The position numbers and the translations under genes were made by a program. From Nocardioides sp. (lineage in GTDB: Bacteria > Actinomycetota > Actinomycetes > Propionibacteriales > Nocardioidaceae), in contig JAKFXV010000135.1 of NCBI GenBank assembly GCA_021731205.1, positions 1-18,197 on the forward strand: 18,197 bases of DNA, given 5' to 3'. The notes under the pieces were generated by a model. It saw only the letters and a list, made by a program, of their open reading frames with translations, did not search any database and was not told the origin of the DNA. This document shows positions 1 to 9,035 of this stretch, in pieces. Positions within the stretch are counted from its first letter, which is position 1. Each line of letters begins with the position of its first letter.

Positions 1-141
1 GGTGTCGTCGTCGAGGTAGGCGGTCACCGATCCGGCGGCCTGGCGGGCCAGCAGCCCGGTTTCGAACTTGATCGTGCGGGTGCCGAACTTGCCGTTGTCA
101 ATGACGGTCTCGACGGCGGAAATGACGGGTCCCTCGTTCAA
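1..141 (-). CDS. pnp: Polyribonucleotide nucleotidyltransferase (PNPase), N-terminal 47 residues only
   Basis: PNPase is the phosphorolytic 3'-5' exoribonuclease of RNA turnover; in actinobacteria it is also called GPSI. Only the first 47 codons lie in the window; the gene continues past the left edge. The visible peptide has the family N-terminus: an AVIDNG-like strand (here [18 protein letters not shown]) followed by [18 protein letters not shown], the start of the first RNase PH domain. I chose the TTG at 141-139 because an AAAGGGA Shine-Dalgarno-like stretch lies about 5-6 nt upstream (147-153). An in-frame GTG at 168-166 is the alternative and would add nine residues. The gene follows rpsO on the same strand, the conserved rpsO-pnp order. 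A 6-bp inverted repeat (156-161 with 178-183) sits just upstream of the ribosome binding site. Identity is firm; the start is less so. Confidence 0.93.
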   Translation of the reverse strand, partial: MNEGPVISAVETVIDNGKFGTRTIKFETGLLARQAAGSVTAYLDDDT

Positions 142-155
142 AGGAATCCCTTTCT

Positions 156-183
156 CTTCGGGGAGCACACCGCTGCGCCGAAG
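156..183 (-). promoter_or_regulatory. Possible hairpin in the pnp 5' untranslated region
   Basis: CTTCGG (156-161) and CCGAAG (178-183) are perfect 6-bp inverted repeats enclosing 16 nt, a few bases upstream of the pnp Shine-Dalgarno sequence. In enterobacteria the pnp leader carries a stem-loop cut by RNase III, through which PNPase represses its own translation; a similar role here is only analogy. The rest of the rpsO-pnp interval shows another short pair (CGAAG/CTTCG, 179-195) that would compete with this one. I see no convincing separate pnp promoter. Confidence 0.3.
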
Positions 184-347
184 GGCAGGTCTTCGATCGA
201 GGCCCGCGGAGCTCGTGCGCGCATTGCTGCGACCCGGCTCCGAAAGCCACTACCGAGGACCGTGCCGGGCGATCGGCCTACTCCTAGGTGTTGGTATGAA
301 GTTGTGAGGCGGCTCCGCAGAGGAACACGCCGTGCTCAGATGCGACG

Positions 348-376
348 GTCGTCCCCCACCTGAGGTGAAGGACGAC
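348..376 (-). other. rpsO-pnp intergenic stem-loop (13-bp stem, 3-nt loop)
   Basis: In the minus-strand transcript, 5 nt after the rpsO stop codon, GTCGTCCTTCACC pairs with GGTGGGGGACGAC across a TCA loop. All 13 positions pair; two are G-U wobbles. No U-tract follows the stem, so it does not look like a simple intrinsic terminator. The rpsO-pnp junction in other bacteria carries an attenuator and an RNase III processing site, so a processing or 3'-stabilising role is the likeliest reading. The structure itself is plain in the sequence; the function is inferred. Confidence 0.7.
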
Positions 377-381
377 GGCAA

Positions 382-657
382 TCAGCGACGCAGGCCGAGA
401 CGCTCGACGATCGAACGGTAGCGCTCGATGTCGGTCTTCTGCAGGTAGTTGAGCAACCGACGGCGCTGTCCGACCAGGAGCAGCAACCCACGCCGGCTGT
501 GGTGATCGTGCTTGTGTGACTTCAGGTGTTCGGTCAGGTGGGAGATGCGATGGCTCAGCAGCGCCACCTGGACCTCGGGAGAGCCGGTGTCGCCCTCTGT
601 CGTGGCGTACTCGGCGATGATCTTCTTCTTGGTCTCCGCGTCGGTTCCGATCGACAT
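382..657 (-). CDS. rpsO: 30S ribosomal protein S15
   Basis: S15 is a primary 16S rRNA-binding protein that organises the central domain of the 30S subunit. The 91-residue product is full length (family about 89). It starts [19 protein letters not shown] and contains the signature region [29 protein letters not shown] and the C-terminal [16 protein letters not shown] helix, all typical of bS15/uS15. The ATG at 657-655 is preceded by AAGGAG with good spacing (667-662). The frame stays open upstream, but that part has no S15 homology. The gene is followed by a strong stem-loop and then pnp, the usual pairing. It is transcribed divergently from argG, and a candidate promoter lies at 747-776. Confidence 0.97.
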   Translation of the reverse strand: MSIGTDAETKKKIIAEYATTEGDTGSPEVQVALLSHRISHLTEHLKSHKHDHHSRRGLLLLVGQRRRLLNYLQKTDIERYRSIVERLGLRR

Positions 658-740
658 GGGGCTCCTTCGGTTTCTCGTTGCGCGGCGCGCCGGGGCCTGT
701 CCACCCGGGCACTCTTGATCCGCGGCCGTTACACGGCAAC
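658..740 (-). promoter_or_regulatory. rpsO mRNA leader (about 80 nt) with a 5' hairpin
   Basis: If transcription starts about 7 nt past the -10 hexamer at 752-747, the leader runs from roughly 740 to 658. Near its 5' end GCCGT and ACGGC (725-729 with 733-737, read on the minus strand) form a 5-bp hairpin. The remainder is very GC-rich (including GGCGCGCC) and can pair in several ways. S15 represses its own mRNA through leader structures in several bacterial groups; whether this leader does so cannot be told by eye, and I do not recognise a known class. Confidence 0.3.
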
Positions 741-746
741 CGCAAA

Positions 747-776
747 AGATTACCAGCGCGCTGCGCCCGCCCCCAA
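747..776 (-). promoter_or_regulatory. Candidate rpsO promoter (TTGGGG - 18 bp - TAATCT)
   Basis: On the minus strand TTGGGG (776-771) and TAATCT (752-747) are separated by 18 bp, resembling a housekeeping sigma factor promoter with a good -10 (TANNNT) and a partial -35. It would give an rpsO leader of about 80 nt. A promoter is needed here because the upstream neighbour, argG, is on the opposite strand, so rpsO cannot be read through from ribF. Confidence 0.5.
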
Positions 777-798
777 AACGCTGAGCCCCCCGCCTCAG

Positions 799-838
799 GT
801 CATACGTTGTGGCTGCTATAGCGACCAACACGTATGAC
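799..838. promoter_or_regulatory. 40-bp imperfect palindrome in the rpsO/argG divergent region
   Basis: The arms are GTCATACGTTGTGG (799-812) and CCAACACGTATGAC (825-838). The outer 9 bp (GTCATACGT/ACGTATGAC) are perfect, and 12 of 14 arm positions match in total. The 12-bp centre contains the self-complementary GCTATAGC. The element lies 22 bp upstream of the candidate rpsO -35 and about 36 bp upstream of the candidate ARG box of argG, so it could serve either gene. It looks like a large operator, or a sequence able to extrude a cruciform. I do not recognise the regulator. Confidence 0.6.
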
Positions 839-874
839 GTCCGCGCTGTGGTCGTGGACCGAGGGCCTTCGCAA

Positions 875-2327
<1,453 letters not shown>

Positions 2328-2378
2328 TGGTCAGGCCGGCTGCCGCATCGCGTGGTACGCCGCCCGAGCGCCAAGAAA

Positions 2379-2443
2379 GTCGACACCCGGAGCAGTTGTT
2401 GGCTCAGCCGCTCCTGCCCCAACAGTGGCCGCACCGTGTCGAC
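2379..2443. terminator. Possible bidirectional structure between convergent argG and ribF
   Basis: GTCGACAC (2379-2386) and GTGTCGAC (2436-2443) are perfect 8-bp inverted repeats. Nested inside are TGTTGG (2397-2402) and CCAACA (2419-2424). Together they can fold into a long two-part stem in transcripts of either strand, between the ends of argG and ribF. No U-tract is present, and the internal loops are large, so termination is plausible from position but not demonstrated. The rest of the 129-bp gap shows nothing else. Confidence 0.35.
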
Positions 2444-2456
2444 CGGCCCCGGGGGC

Positions 2457-3404
2457 TCAGCCACCGAGCAGCTCGCGAGTGCGGCGTACGTCGTCATGCA
2501 TGGCGTCGACGAGCTCCTGGACGGCGGCGAATCTGACCATTCCGCGCAGGCGTCGCACGAATGAGACCTCGACGTCGACGTCGTAGAGGTCCGGGGAGGT
2601 GTCGTCGACGACGTGGGCTTCGACGCGGCGCTCGCGCTCGCCGTCGAAGGTCGGATTGCTCCCGACGGAGATCGCCGCAGGGGCACGATCGCCCGTGTCC
2701 AGTCGCCGCAACCAGCCGGCGTACACCCCGTCGGCCGGGGCAGCCAGGCCGGCACCGATAGGGACGTTCGCGGTGGCGAAGCCGAGCTCCCGCCCCCGTT
2801 GATCGCCGCGGACGACGCGTCCTCGGATCGCGAACGGACGACCCAGCGCCTCCTCGGCACCTTCGACGTCGCCAGCGATCAGACAGTGCCGGACGTACGT
2901 CGACGACCACACCTGCGGGCCACCGTCGAGCGCGATCGGCTCGGTGTCGAAGCCCAGCTCACGACCCAGCTCGGTGAGGGCCGCGACGTCCCCGGCCGCC
3001 CGGTGTCCGAACCGGAAGTTGGCACCCACCACCACCACGCGGGCGCACAGCGCGTCGACCAGCACTCGGCGGACGAACGTCTCCGGAGCCCAGCTCGCCA
3101 TGTCGAGGTCGAATGGCAAGACCAACGTGGCATCAACTCCGGCGCCGGAGAGAAGCTCGAGACGCGTCGCAATCGTGGTCAACATGTTGGGCGCGTGTTC
3201 TGGTCGAAGCACCGCCATCGGATGCGGATCGAACGTGACCGCGACGACTCTCGACAGTCCGCGCTGATCGGCAACCTCACGACAGCGGGCGAAGACGTGT
3301 TGGTGGCCGCGATGGATGCCGTCGAAGTTCCCGATCGTCACCACGCTCGGGGTCGCTTCGAGCAGGTCGGCCGGATCCTGCTCCAGCGCTCGCCACACCT
3401 GCAC
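2457..3404 (-). CDS. ribF: Bifunctional riboflavin kinase / FAD synthetase
   Basis: RibF phosphorylates riboflavin to FMN and adenylylates FMN to FAD in the cytoplasm. The 315-residue length is standard. The N-terminal adenylyltransferase module shows GNFDGIHRGH (residues 25-34), TFDPHP (57-62), a GANFRFGH segment (127-134) and SSTYVR (167-172). The C-terminal flavokinase module has LGFATANVP (207-215), GVYAGW (226-231), SVGSNPTFDG (246-255) and the probable catalytic base E262 in VEAHV. The family PTAN motif reads ATAN, keeping the Thr and Asn. The GTG start (3404-3402) gives MQVWRAL, matching actinobacterial homologues (MQ-WR-L). It begins 18 nt after the truB stop with only a weak ribosome binding site, suggesting co-transcription with truB. 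It converges on argG. Confidence 0.95.
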   Translation of the reverse strand: MQVWRALEQDPADLLEATPSVVTIGNFDGIHRGHQHVFARCREVADQRGLSRVVAVTFDPHPMAVLRPEHAPNMLTTIATRLELLSGAGVDATLVLPFDLDMASWAPETFVRRVLVDALCARVVVVGANFRFGHRAAGDVAALTELGRELGFDTEPIALDGGPQVWSSTYVRHCLIAGDVEGAEEALGRPFAIRGRVVRGDQRGRELGFATANVPIGAGLAAPADGVYAGWLRRLDTGDRAPAAISVGSNPTFDGERERRVEAHVVDDTSPDLYDVDVEVSFVRRLRGMVRFAAVQELVDAMHDDVRRTRELLGG

Positions 3405-3422
3405 CCGGCTAGCCTGCCACAG

Positions 3423-4313
3423 CTAGCCCACGAACACGGCGACCGCTCGAGCCTGACCGCCGCGGGGCTCGTACAGCGCCAGAAACTCCCCGTCGGGCGC
3501 GAAGACGGCGCTGAGCCCGATGAGGTCGACGTCCAAGGGACGCCCGACGCGGACCGCTTCGGCCTGCTCACCCGTCAGGTCGTACGACGGGAACGTGCGG
3601 CGCGCCACCTCGGCGATCGGCACCAGCTCCCACTGCCGGGTGAGTTGGTCGAGCGTGCGCGCCCGCGCCAGCGTGAACGGCCCGACCGCGGTCCGGCGCA
3701 GCGCGACCAGGTGACCGCCCACGCCCAGCTGCCGCCCGAGGTCGCGCGCAATCGCGCGGACATAGGTGCCGCTGGAGCAACGGATGGAGACCGCCACGTC
3801 CAGCAGATCCGGGCCGACCCGGGCCACGTCATGGACGTCGAGAGCGTCGATCGTCACGCGGCGCGGTTCCAAGGAGACGGCCTCGCCGTCGCGGACCCGT
3901 TGATAGGCCCGTCTGCCGTCGACTTTCACGGCCGAAACCGACGTCGGCACCTGGTCGATGATGCCGACGAAACCGATCAGCGCGGCGCGCACGGCCTCCC
4001 CATCCACGGCACCGGCGGAGGCAGTCGAGATCACCTCGCCCTCGGCATCGTCGGTGGTGGTGGCGGCGCCCAGCCGGATCGTGGCGTCGTACGCCTTCTC
4101 GGTCAGCATCAGGTGGCCCAGCAGTCGGGTGGCCCGCTCGACTCCCACGACGAGCACGCCTGTGGCCATCGGATCCAACGTGCCCGCGTGCCCGACCTTG
4201 CGGGTTCCGGCGAGTCGGCGGACCCGAGCGACGACGTCGTGGGAGGTCATGCCCGCGGGCTTGTCGACCACGATCACACCCGAGACCGGCCGATCCGAGA
4301 CCGTCTCGGTCAC
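3423..4313 (-). CDS. truB: tRNA pseudouridine(55) synthase
   Basis: TruB converts U55 of the T-arm of elongator tRNAs to pseudouridine and acts as a tRNA-folding chaperone. The 296-residue product has the N-terminal GVIVVDKPAGMTSHDVVARVRRL, the catalytic loop GHAGTLDP (residues 42-48) with nucleophile D47, a TSVSAVKVDGRRAY segment, and CSSGTYVRAIARDLG, followed by a small C-terminal RNA-binding domain. I chose the GTG at 4313-4311, 7 nt after the rbfA stop, which gives MTETVSDRPVSGVIVVDKP. The frame is open further upstream (ATG at 4421), but that part overlaps rbfA and lacks homology. The tight rbfA-truB-ribF spacing supports one operon and translational coupling. Confidence 0.95.
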   Translation of the reverse strand: MTETVSDRPVSGVIVVDKPAGMTSHDVVARVRRLAGTRKVGHAGTLDPMATGVLVVGVERATRLLGHLMLTEKAYDATIRLGAATTTDDAEGEVISTASAGAVDGEAVRAALIGFVGIIDQVPTSVSAVKVDGRRAYQRVRDGEAVSLEPRRVTIDALDVHDVARVGPDLLDVAVSIRCSSGTYVRAIARDLGRQLGVGGHLVALRRTAVGPFTLARARTLDQLTRQWELVPIAEVARRTFPSYDLTGEQAEAVRVGRPLDVDLIGLSAVFAPDGEFLALYEPRGGQARAVAVFVG

Positions 4314-4320
4314 GCTCGGG

Positions 4321-4764
4321 TCACTCGTCGATCTCCTCAGGGTCAGGCTCGACGGGGTGCTTGTAAGGATCGGCATCCCCGGCGTACGACGCCCCGACCG
4401 CCGCGGCGGCCAGCTCGGCATCGTGTGCCCGCGCCGCCGCCAGCACCTCGTCGAGGTGCCGAGCCGTCTCGGGCAGCGCGTCGCGGACGAACGTCAAGGA
4501 CGGCACGTGTCGCATGCCCAGCTGCTTGCCCACCTCCGAGCGCAGCAGACCCTTGGCCGATTCGAGCGCTGCCGCGCTGGCCGCCTCGGCGGGTTCGTCG
4601 CCGAGCACCGTGTAGAAGATCGTGGCCTGTTGTGAATCGCCGGTCAGCCGCACCTCGGTGATCGTGACGAACCCGAGCCGCGGATCCTTGATCCGCCGTT
4701 CGAGCATCTCCGCCACGATCACCTGGATCCGATCGGCAATCTTGCGCACGCGTGGACTTGCCAT
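4321..4764 (-). CDS. rbfA: 30S ribosome-binding factor A
   Basis: RbfA is a KH-fold protein that binds the 30S neck and helps late 16S rRNA maturation, particularly in the cold. The 147-residue product begins [21 protein letters not shown] and carries the signature region [20 protein letters not shown] (about residues 23-42), then [11 protein letters not shown] and [14 protein letters not shown]. The C-terminal acidic tail with DADPYKHP is common in actinobacterial members. The ATG at 4764 has a strong GGAGGAG ribosome binding site (4776-4770). The gene starts 30 nt after infB. The YlxP/DUF503 gene that often sits between infB and rbfA in actinobacteria is absent. Confidence 0.95.
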   Translation of the reverse strand: MASPRVRKIADRIQVIVAEMLERRIKDPRLGFVTITEVRLTGDSQQATIFYTVLGDEPAEAASAAALESAKGLLRSEVGKQLGMRHVPSLTFVRDALPETARHLDEVLAAARAHDAELAAAAVGASYAGDADPYKHPVEPDPEEIDE

Positions 4765-4794
4765 CGCGATCTCCTCCTCACCACGACCAGAGCG

Positions 4795-7503
4795 TCAGCT
4801 CCGGGGGATCTCCCGCATCTCGAAGGCCTCGACGATGTCGCCTTCCTTGATGTCGTTGTAGCCGCGGAGCACGAGGCCGCACTCGAAGCCCTCGCGGACC
4901 TCCGCAACATCGTCCTTCTCCCGTCGCAGCGACGCCAGGTCGAGATTGTCGGCCACGACCGCGCCGTCGCGGACCAGCCGCACCTTGGCGTTGCGGCGCA
5001 AGGTGCCGCTGGTGACCATGCAGCCGGCGATGTTGCCGATCTTCGAGGAACGGAAGATCGCACGGATCTCCGCCTGTCCCAAGGTGATCTCTTCGTACTC
5101 CGGCTTGAGCATGCCCTTGAGGGCGGCCTCGATCTCGTCGATCGCCTGGTAGATGACCGAGTAGTAGCGGATCTCGACGCCTTCCTTGTCGGCGAGCTCC
5201 GTGGCCTTGCCCTGCGGGCGCACGTTGAAGCCGATGATGATGGCATCGGAGGCGGCGGCCAGCATGACGTTGGTTTCGGTGATCGCACCGACCCCGCGAT
5301 CGATGACACGCAGCGAGACCTCGTCGCCAACGTCGATCTTGGCGAGCGAGTCCTCGAGCGCCTCGACCGAGCCGGAGACGTCGCCCTTGAGGATGAGGTT
5401 GAGCTCCTGGCTCTCCCCCTTCTCCATCGAGGCCATGAAGTCTTCGAGGGTACGCCGGACCCGACGCTGGGCTTGAAGCGCAGCCCGCTCGCGAGCCTCG
5501 CGCTTCTCCGCGATCTGACGGGCCGTCCGGTCGTCATCGACGACCAGGAAGTTCTGACCTGCACCGGGCACCGCGGTCAGACCGAGCACCATCGCCGGTC
5601 GCGACGGATCGGCCTGCTCGATCGGGTCGCCGTGCTCGTCGAGCATGGCGCGGACCCGGCCGTGGGCCGGACCCGCCACGATCGTGTCGCCCACGCGCAG
5701 CGTGCCGCGCTGGACGAGGATCGTCGCCACCGGTCCGCGACCCCGGTCGAGGTGTGCCTCGACGACCAGGCCTTGTGCGTCCTGGTTGGGGTTGGCCCGC
5801 AGGTCGAGGGAGGCATCGGCGGTGAGCACGATCGCCTCGAGCAACTTGTCCAGATTGAGCTCGCTCTTGGCCGAGACGTCGACGAACATCGTGTCGCCGC
5901 CATACTCCTCGGGGATCAGGCCGTACTCCGTCAGCTGGCCGCGCACCTTGGTGGGGTCGGCGTCCGGCTTGTCGATCTTGTTGACCGCAACCACGATCGG
6001 CACATCGGCCGCCTTGGCGTGGTTGAGCGCCTCGACCGTCTGCGGCATCACGCCGTCATCGGCGGCGACGACCAGCACCGCGATGTCGGTCGCCTTGGCA
6101 CCGCGGGCACGCATGGCGGTGAACGCCTCGTGACCCGGGGTGTCGATGAAGGTGATCCGGCGATCGGACCCGTCGACCTCGGTGTGGACCTGGTAGGCGC
6201 CGATGTGCTGGGTGATCCCACCGGCCTCCTTGTCGACGACGTTCGCATTGCGCAGGGCGTCGAGCAGCTTGGTCTTGCCGTGGTCGACGTGACCCATGAC
6301 GGTGACCACCGGCGGACGGGCCTCCAGATCGTCATCGATGCCTTCGTCGGTGCCGAACTCGAGGTCGAAGGACTCCAGCAGCTCTCGGTCCTCGTCCTCG
6401 GGGGAGACCACCGCGACGATGTAGTTGAGCTCTTCGCCGAGCAGTTCGAGTGTCTCGTCGTTGACCGACTCGGTTGCCGTCACCATCTCGCCGAGGTGGA
6501 ACAGCATCTGCACCAAGGACGCAGGATCGACGCCGATCTTGTCGGCGAAGTCGGTCAGCGAGGCACCGCGAGCCAGACGCACGGTCTCGCCGTTGCCCTT
6601 GCGGACGCGCATCCCACCGATCGTGGGGGCTTCCATGTTGTCGAACTCTTGGCGGCGCTGCCGCTTCGACTTACGTCCACGACGCGACGGGCCTCCGGGG
6701 CGGCCGAACGCGCCCTGGGTCGAGCCACGACCGCCGGGACGGCCCTGACCACCCGGGCGGCCCCCACCGGCCGGTGCCGGCGGACCGAAACCACCTGGGG
6801 CGCCTCCGCGACCGGGGGCACCCGCCCCCGCGCCGCCACGTCCCGGCGCGGCACCCGGGCGTCCGGGGGCACCGGTCCTCCCGGGCGCACCAGGACGGCC
6901 GGGGGCACCGGGTCGCCCGGAACCGAACGCGGCCGGCGACTTCGGCATCATCGCCGGGTTGGGCCGGGGAATGCCGTCGCGACCCGATGGTGGTCGAGGC
7001 GGACGCAGGTCGCCCGGCTCCGCGTCGCGGTCGGGGCGGGGCGCCGGACGGCGCCCCATGCCCTGGCTAGGGGCGAAGGGATTGTTGCCAGGCCGGGGTG
7101 CGCCCGGCCGGGTCGGGCGGGCCGAGGGTGGCGCCGACGGTGAAGCCGCGGCGGCCGGAGGTGCGGCCGCGGCTGGCGGCTCGACCACGACGGGTTCGGG
7201 CAGCCCAGGTTCGAGGGCCGGCTCCGGGGCCGTGCCCGGAGCCTCGGGGGGTGCCTTGGGCCCCGGTCGAGGGGCCTTCTTGGCTGGAGCGTCGGCGACC
7301 TCGGGAGCAGCAGCCGGCGGAGCGGCCGCCGCTGCGGCCTTCAGCTTCTCGCCGTACTCCTTCTTGAAGCGCATCTCGACGGGCAACTCCACCGTCGAGG
7401 AGGGCGACTTGACGAACTCGCCCATCTCTTTGAGCTTCTCGAGAACGAACTTGCTCTCGACACCGAACTCTTTGGCGAGTTCGTGGACTCGGGTCTTCGC
7501 CAC
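4795..7503 (-). CDS. infB: Translation initiation factor IF-2
   Basis: IF-2 is the GTPase that brings fMet-tRNA to the 30S subunit and promotes subunit joining. The product has 902 residues. An N-terminal IF2_N domain ([20 protein letters not shown]) is followed by a low-complexity linker of about 220 residues (57-280) rich in Ala, Pro, Gly and Arg, with GRPGAP-type repeats near 197-218. A second IF2_N-like unit lies around 305-365. The G domain has GHVDHGKT (404-411), TQHIGAY (431-437), DTPGHEAF (454-461), NKID (508-511) and SAK (544-546). Domains II-IV and the initiator tRNA-binding C-terminus (IPRS end) are complete. The GTG start (7503-7501) fits the conserved [10 protein letters not shown]. 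The Shine-Dalgarno AGAAGGA is 12-13 nt away, in the loop of a hairpin. The gene lies in the rimP-nusA-ylxR-infB-rbfA operon order. Confidence 0.97.
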   Translation of the reverse strand: MAKTRVHELAKEFGVESKFVLEKLKEMGEFVKSPSSTVELPVEMRFKKEYGEKLKAAAAAAPPAAAPEVADAPAKKAPRPGPKAPPEAPGTAPEPALEPGLPEPVVVEPPAAAAPPAAAASPSAPPSARPTRPGAPRPGNNPFAPSQGMGRRPAPRPDRDAEPGDLRPPRPPSGRDGIPRPNPAMMPKSPAAFGSGRPGAPGRPGAPGRTGAPGRPGAAPGRGGAGAGAPGRGGAPGGFGPPAPAGGGRPGGQGRPGGRGSTQGAFGRPGGPSRRGRKSKRQRRQEFDNMEAPTIGGMRVRKGNGETVRLARGASLTDFADKIGVDPASLVQMLFHLGEMVTATESVNDETLELLGEELNYIVAVVSPEDEDRELLESFDLEFGTDEGIDDDLEARPPVVTVMGHVDHGKTKLLDALRNANVVDKEAGGITQHIGAYQVHTEVDGSDRRITFIDTPGHEAFTAMRARGAKATDIAVLVVAADDGVMPQTVEALNHAKAADVPIVVAVNKIDKPDADPTKVRGQLTEYGLIPEEYGGDTMFVDVSAKSELNLDKLLEAIVLTADASLDLRANPNQDAQGLVVEAHLDRGRGPVATILVQRGTLRVGDTIVAGPAHGRVRAMLDEHGDPIEQADPSRPAMVLGLTAVPGAGQNFLVVDDDRTARQIAEKREARERAALQAQRRVRRTLEDFMASMEKGESQELNLILKGDVSGSVEALEDSLAKIDVGDEVSLRVIDRGVGAITETNVMLAAASDAIIIGFNVRPQGKATELADKEGVEIRYYSVIYQAIDEIEAALKGMLKPEYEEITLGQAEIRAIFRSSKIGNIAGCMVTSGTLRRNAKVRLVRDGAVVADNLDLASLRREKDDVAEVREGFECGLVLRGYNDIKEGDIVEAFEMREIPRS
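6840..6915 (-). repeat. Degenerate GRPGAP-coding repeats in the infB linker
   Basis: This GC-rich stretch encodes tandem copies of a hexapeptide close to [18 protein letters not shown] (about residues 197-222 of IF-2). At the DNA level the units are similar but imperfect. Such linkers vary in length between strains by repeat slippage and are thought to be flexible. It is part of the infB coding frame, not a separate element. Confidence 0.6.
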
Positions 7504-7535
7504 GGGATTCTCGGGCTCCTTCTGGCCCGAGTCCC
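7504..7535 (-). promoter_or_regulatory. Hairpin carrying the infB Shine-Dalgarno sequence in its loop
   Basis: In the minus-strand mRNA, GGGA-CTCGGGC (7535-7525) pairs with GCCCGAG (7516-7510) and, after a 2-nt AA bulge, TCCC (7507-7504). The 8-nt loop is CAGAAGGA (7524-7517), which contains the AGAAGGA Shine-Dalgarno sequence. The stem ends directly against the GTG start codon of infB. The linear distance from Shine-Dalgarno to start is 12-13 nt, longer than usual, and the fold could change the effective spacing or gate initiation. The pairing is plain; the regulatory role is inferred. Confidence 0.55.
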
Positions 7536-7649
7536 AGGATCTCTAGGAACGGACCGATAGTGGTGTTGCGTGAGTTGACAGGCTCATCGGGAAGTACTCA
7601 TCGAGTGCTCATGAGCTGCTGCTCCAGTTTCTTCTCGGCGCTGCATCGG

Positions 7650-7994
7650 TCAGGTGTCGAGCGGGTTGTGGACCGCTGGTGTGACCTGCTGGATCACATG
7701 GTCGCGGATCGCGGTTGTCTCCACGCCCACTCCGAGCCGCAAGGCCCGGGGAAAGGCGCGCCGGCGAACTGCCAACTCGAAACAGGCAATCCTCCGATGG
7801 AGATACGCGCCGCGACCTGCGGCCGATCCCCCCGGATCCGGTGTGAGGACTGCTTGGCCCCCATCACGCGACTCCACGACGATCCGCAACAACTCGCTCT
7901 TGGCGGCCCGCTCCCGACACCCCACGCACGTCCGGACAGGCCCGCAGAGCGGATCGGAGTCAGGAGTAGGCGTGTGAGTGAGTTCGTGAACCAC
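7650..7994 (-). CDS. ylxR: YlxR family protein (DUF448)
   Basis: YlxR is a small basic nucleic-acid-binding protein encoded between nusA and infB in many Gram-positive bacteria. It has been linked to RNA binding and, in some species, to transcriptional or RNase P effects; its exact role here is unknown. The 114-residue product has the signature RTCVGCR (residues 21-27), a basic AKSELLRIV strand, and GRGAYLH (60-66) followed by C71 and an Arg-rich segment. The GTG at 7994-7992 is the only convenient start upstream of the motif, but no clear ribosome binding site precedes it, so the start is uncertain. It lies 63 nt downstream of nusA and 146 nt upstream of infB. That latter gap holds the infB hairpin and nothing else I recognise. 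Confidence 0.88.
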   Translation of the reverse strand: MVHELTHTPTPDSDPLCGPVRTCVGCRERAAKSELLRIVVESRDGGQAVLTPDPGGSAAGRGAYLHRRIACFELAVRRRAFPRALRLGVGVETTAIRDHVIQQVTPAVHNPLDT

Positions 7995-8057
7995 CGCAGA
8001 AGACTCTACCGCTTCGGTTCACAGATGACCGAATGGACGCCCGCCCAGGCGAGCCGG

Positions 8058-9035
8058 TCACTCGCCCGCTGGCGCCTCGTCGGAGCGGATGTCGATGCGC
8101 CACCCGGTGAGCCGTGCGGCCAATCGCGCATTCTGGCCCTCCTTGCCGATCGCCAACGAGAGTTGGTAGTCGGGGACGATCACGCGCGCTGACTTGGCTT
8201 CCATCGACACGATCTCAACCGATGTCACGCGTGCCGGCGACAACGCTTGGGCGACCAGCTCAGCGGGATCGTCGGACCAATCGACGATGTCGATCTTCTC
8301 GCCGTGCAACTCCGCCATCACGTTGCGCACACGCTGCCCCATCGGCCCGATGCAGGAGCCCTTGGCGTTGACGCCCGGGACGGTCGAACGCACCGCGATC
8401 TTGGTGCGGTGCCCGGCTTCGCGGGCGATCGCCGGGATCTCAACGGTCCCGTCAGCGATCTCGGGCACCTCCAGCGCGAACAGCTTGCGAACCAGGTTGG
8501 GGTGGGTCCGAGAGAGCATCACTTGGGGTCCGCGCATGCCCTTGCGCACCGAGATCACCAGGCATTTGATCCGGCTGCCGTGCTCGTAGGTCTCCCCCGG
8601 CACCCGCTCTCCGGCCGGCAGCAGGGCTTCGAGCTTGCCGAGGTCGATCATCACGTCGTCGGGGTTGCGACCCTGCTGGATCACCCCCGAGATGATGTCG
8701 CCCTCCTTGCCGAGGAACTCCCCGAAGCGCAGCTCGTCCTCGGCGTCACGCAGCCGCTGCAGCATGATCTGTTTGGCCGTCGTGGCCGCGATCCGGCCGA
8801 AGCCTTCGGGGGTGTCGTCGTACTCGCCGATCTGGTTGCCTTCGTCGTCGACCTCGGCGGCGTAGACCACGACGTGCCCCGACTTGCGATCCAGCTCGAC
8901 GCGAGCGCGCTCCTGGGCGCCCGGCGTCTTGTGGTACGCCGTCAACAGTGCCTGTTCGATGGCGTCGGCCAACACCTCGAAGGAGATCTCCTTCTCCCGT
9001 TCGAGCATGCGCAAGATGCTGAGGTCGATATCCAT
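8058..9035 (-). CDS. nusA: Transcription termination/antitermination factor NusA
   Basis: NusA binds RNA polymerase near the RNA exit channel and modulates pausing, termination and rRNA antitermination. The 325-residue product has the N-terminal polymerase-binding domain (about 1-105), an S1 domain (about 108-180, [10 protein letters not shown] to QVMLSRTHP) and two KH domains with GXXG loops at IGPMG (229-233) and IGKEG (296-300). It ends soon after KH2, without the C-terminal acidic repeats of the E. coli protein, as is usual for actinobacteria. The ATG at 9035 overlaps the rimP stop by one base (TGATG), a strong sign of translational coupling. It sits in the rimP-nusA-ylxR-infB order. Confidence 0.96.
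   Translation of the reverse strand: MDIDLSILRMLEREKEISFEVLADAIEQALLTAYHKTPGAQERARVELDRKSGHVVVYAAEVDDEGNQIGEYDDTPEGFGRIAATTAKQIMLQRLRDAEDELRFGEFLGKEGDIISGVIQQGRNPDDVMIDLGKLEALLPAGERVPGETYEHGSRIKCLVISVRKGMRGPQVMLSRTHPNLVRKLFALEVPEIADGTVEIPAIAREAGHRTKIAVRSTVPGVNAKGSCIGPMGQRVRNVMAELHGEKIDIVDWSDDPAELVAQALSPARVTSVEIVSMEAKSARVIVPDYQLSLAIGKEGQNARLAARLTGWRIDIRSDEAPAGE

Noticed and set aside
2328..2456. Extension of ribF or a small gene in the argG-ribF gap
   Set aside because: ribF has a normal C-terminus and stop at 2457; the gap shows only inverted repeats.
4314..4421. Upstream in-frame ATG extension of truB (to 4421)
   Set aside because: It would overlap the rbfA coding end by about 100 bp, and the added residues lack TruB homology; the GTG at 4313 fits better.
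2613..4661. Long plus-strand open frame (682 codons) opposite ribF, truB and rbfA
   Set aside because: It runs antisense through three well-conserved genes and has the Arg/His/Asp-rich composition of a GC-rich shadow frame, with no recognisable domain.
6840..6915. Repeats in infB as a possible CRISPR or satellite array
   Set aside because: Units are about 18 bp, in-frame and code for GRPGAP-like peptides; there are no spacers.
5473..7143. Plus-strand open frame (556 codons) opposite infB
   Set aside because: A mirror of the infB coding frame in high-GC DNA; no domain or ribosome binding site.
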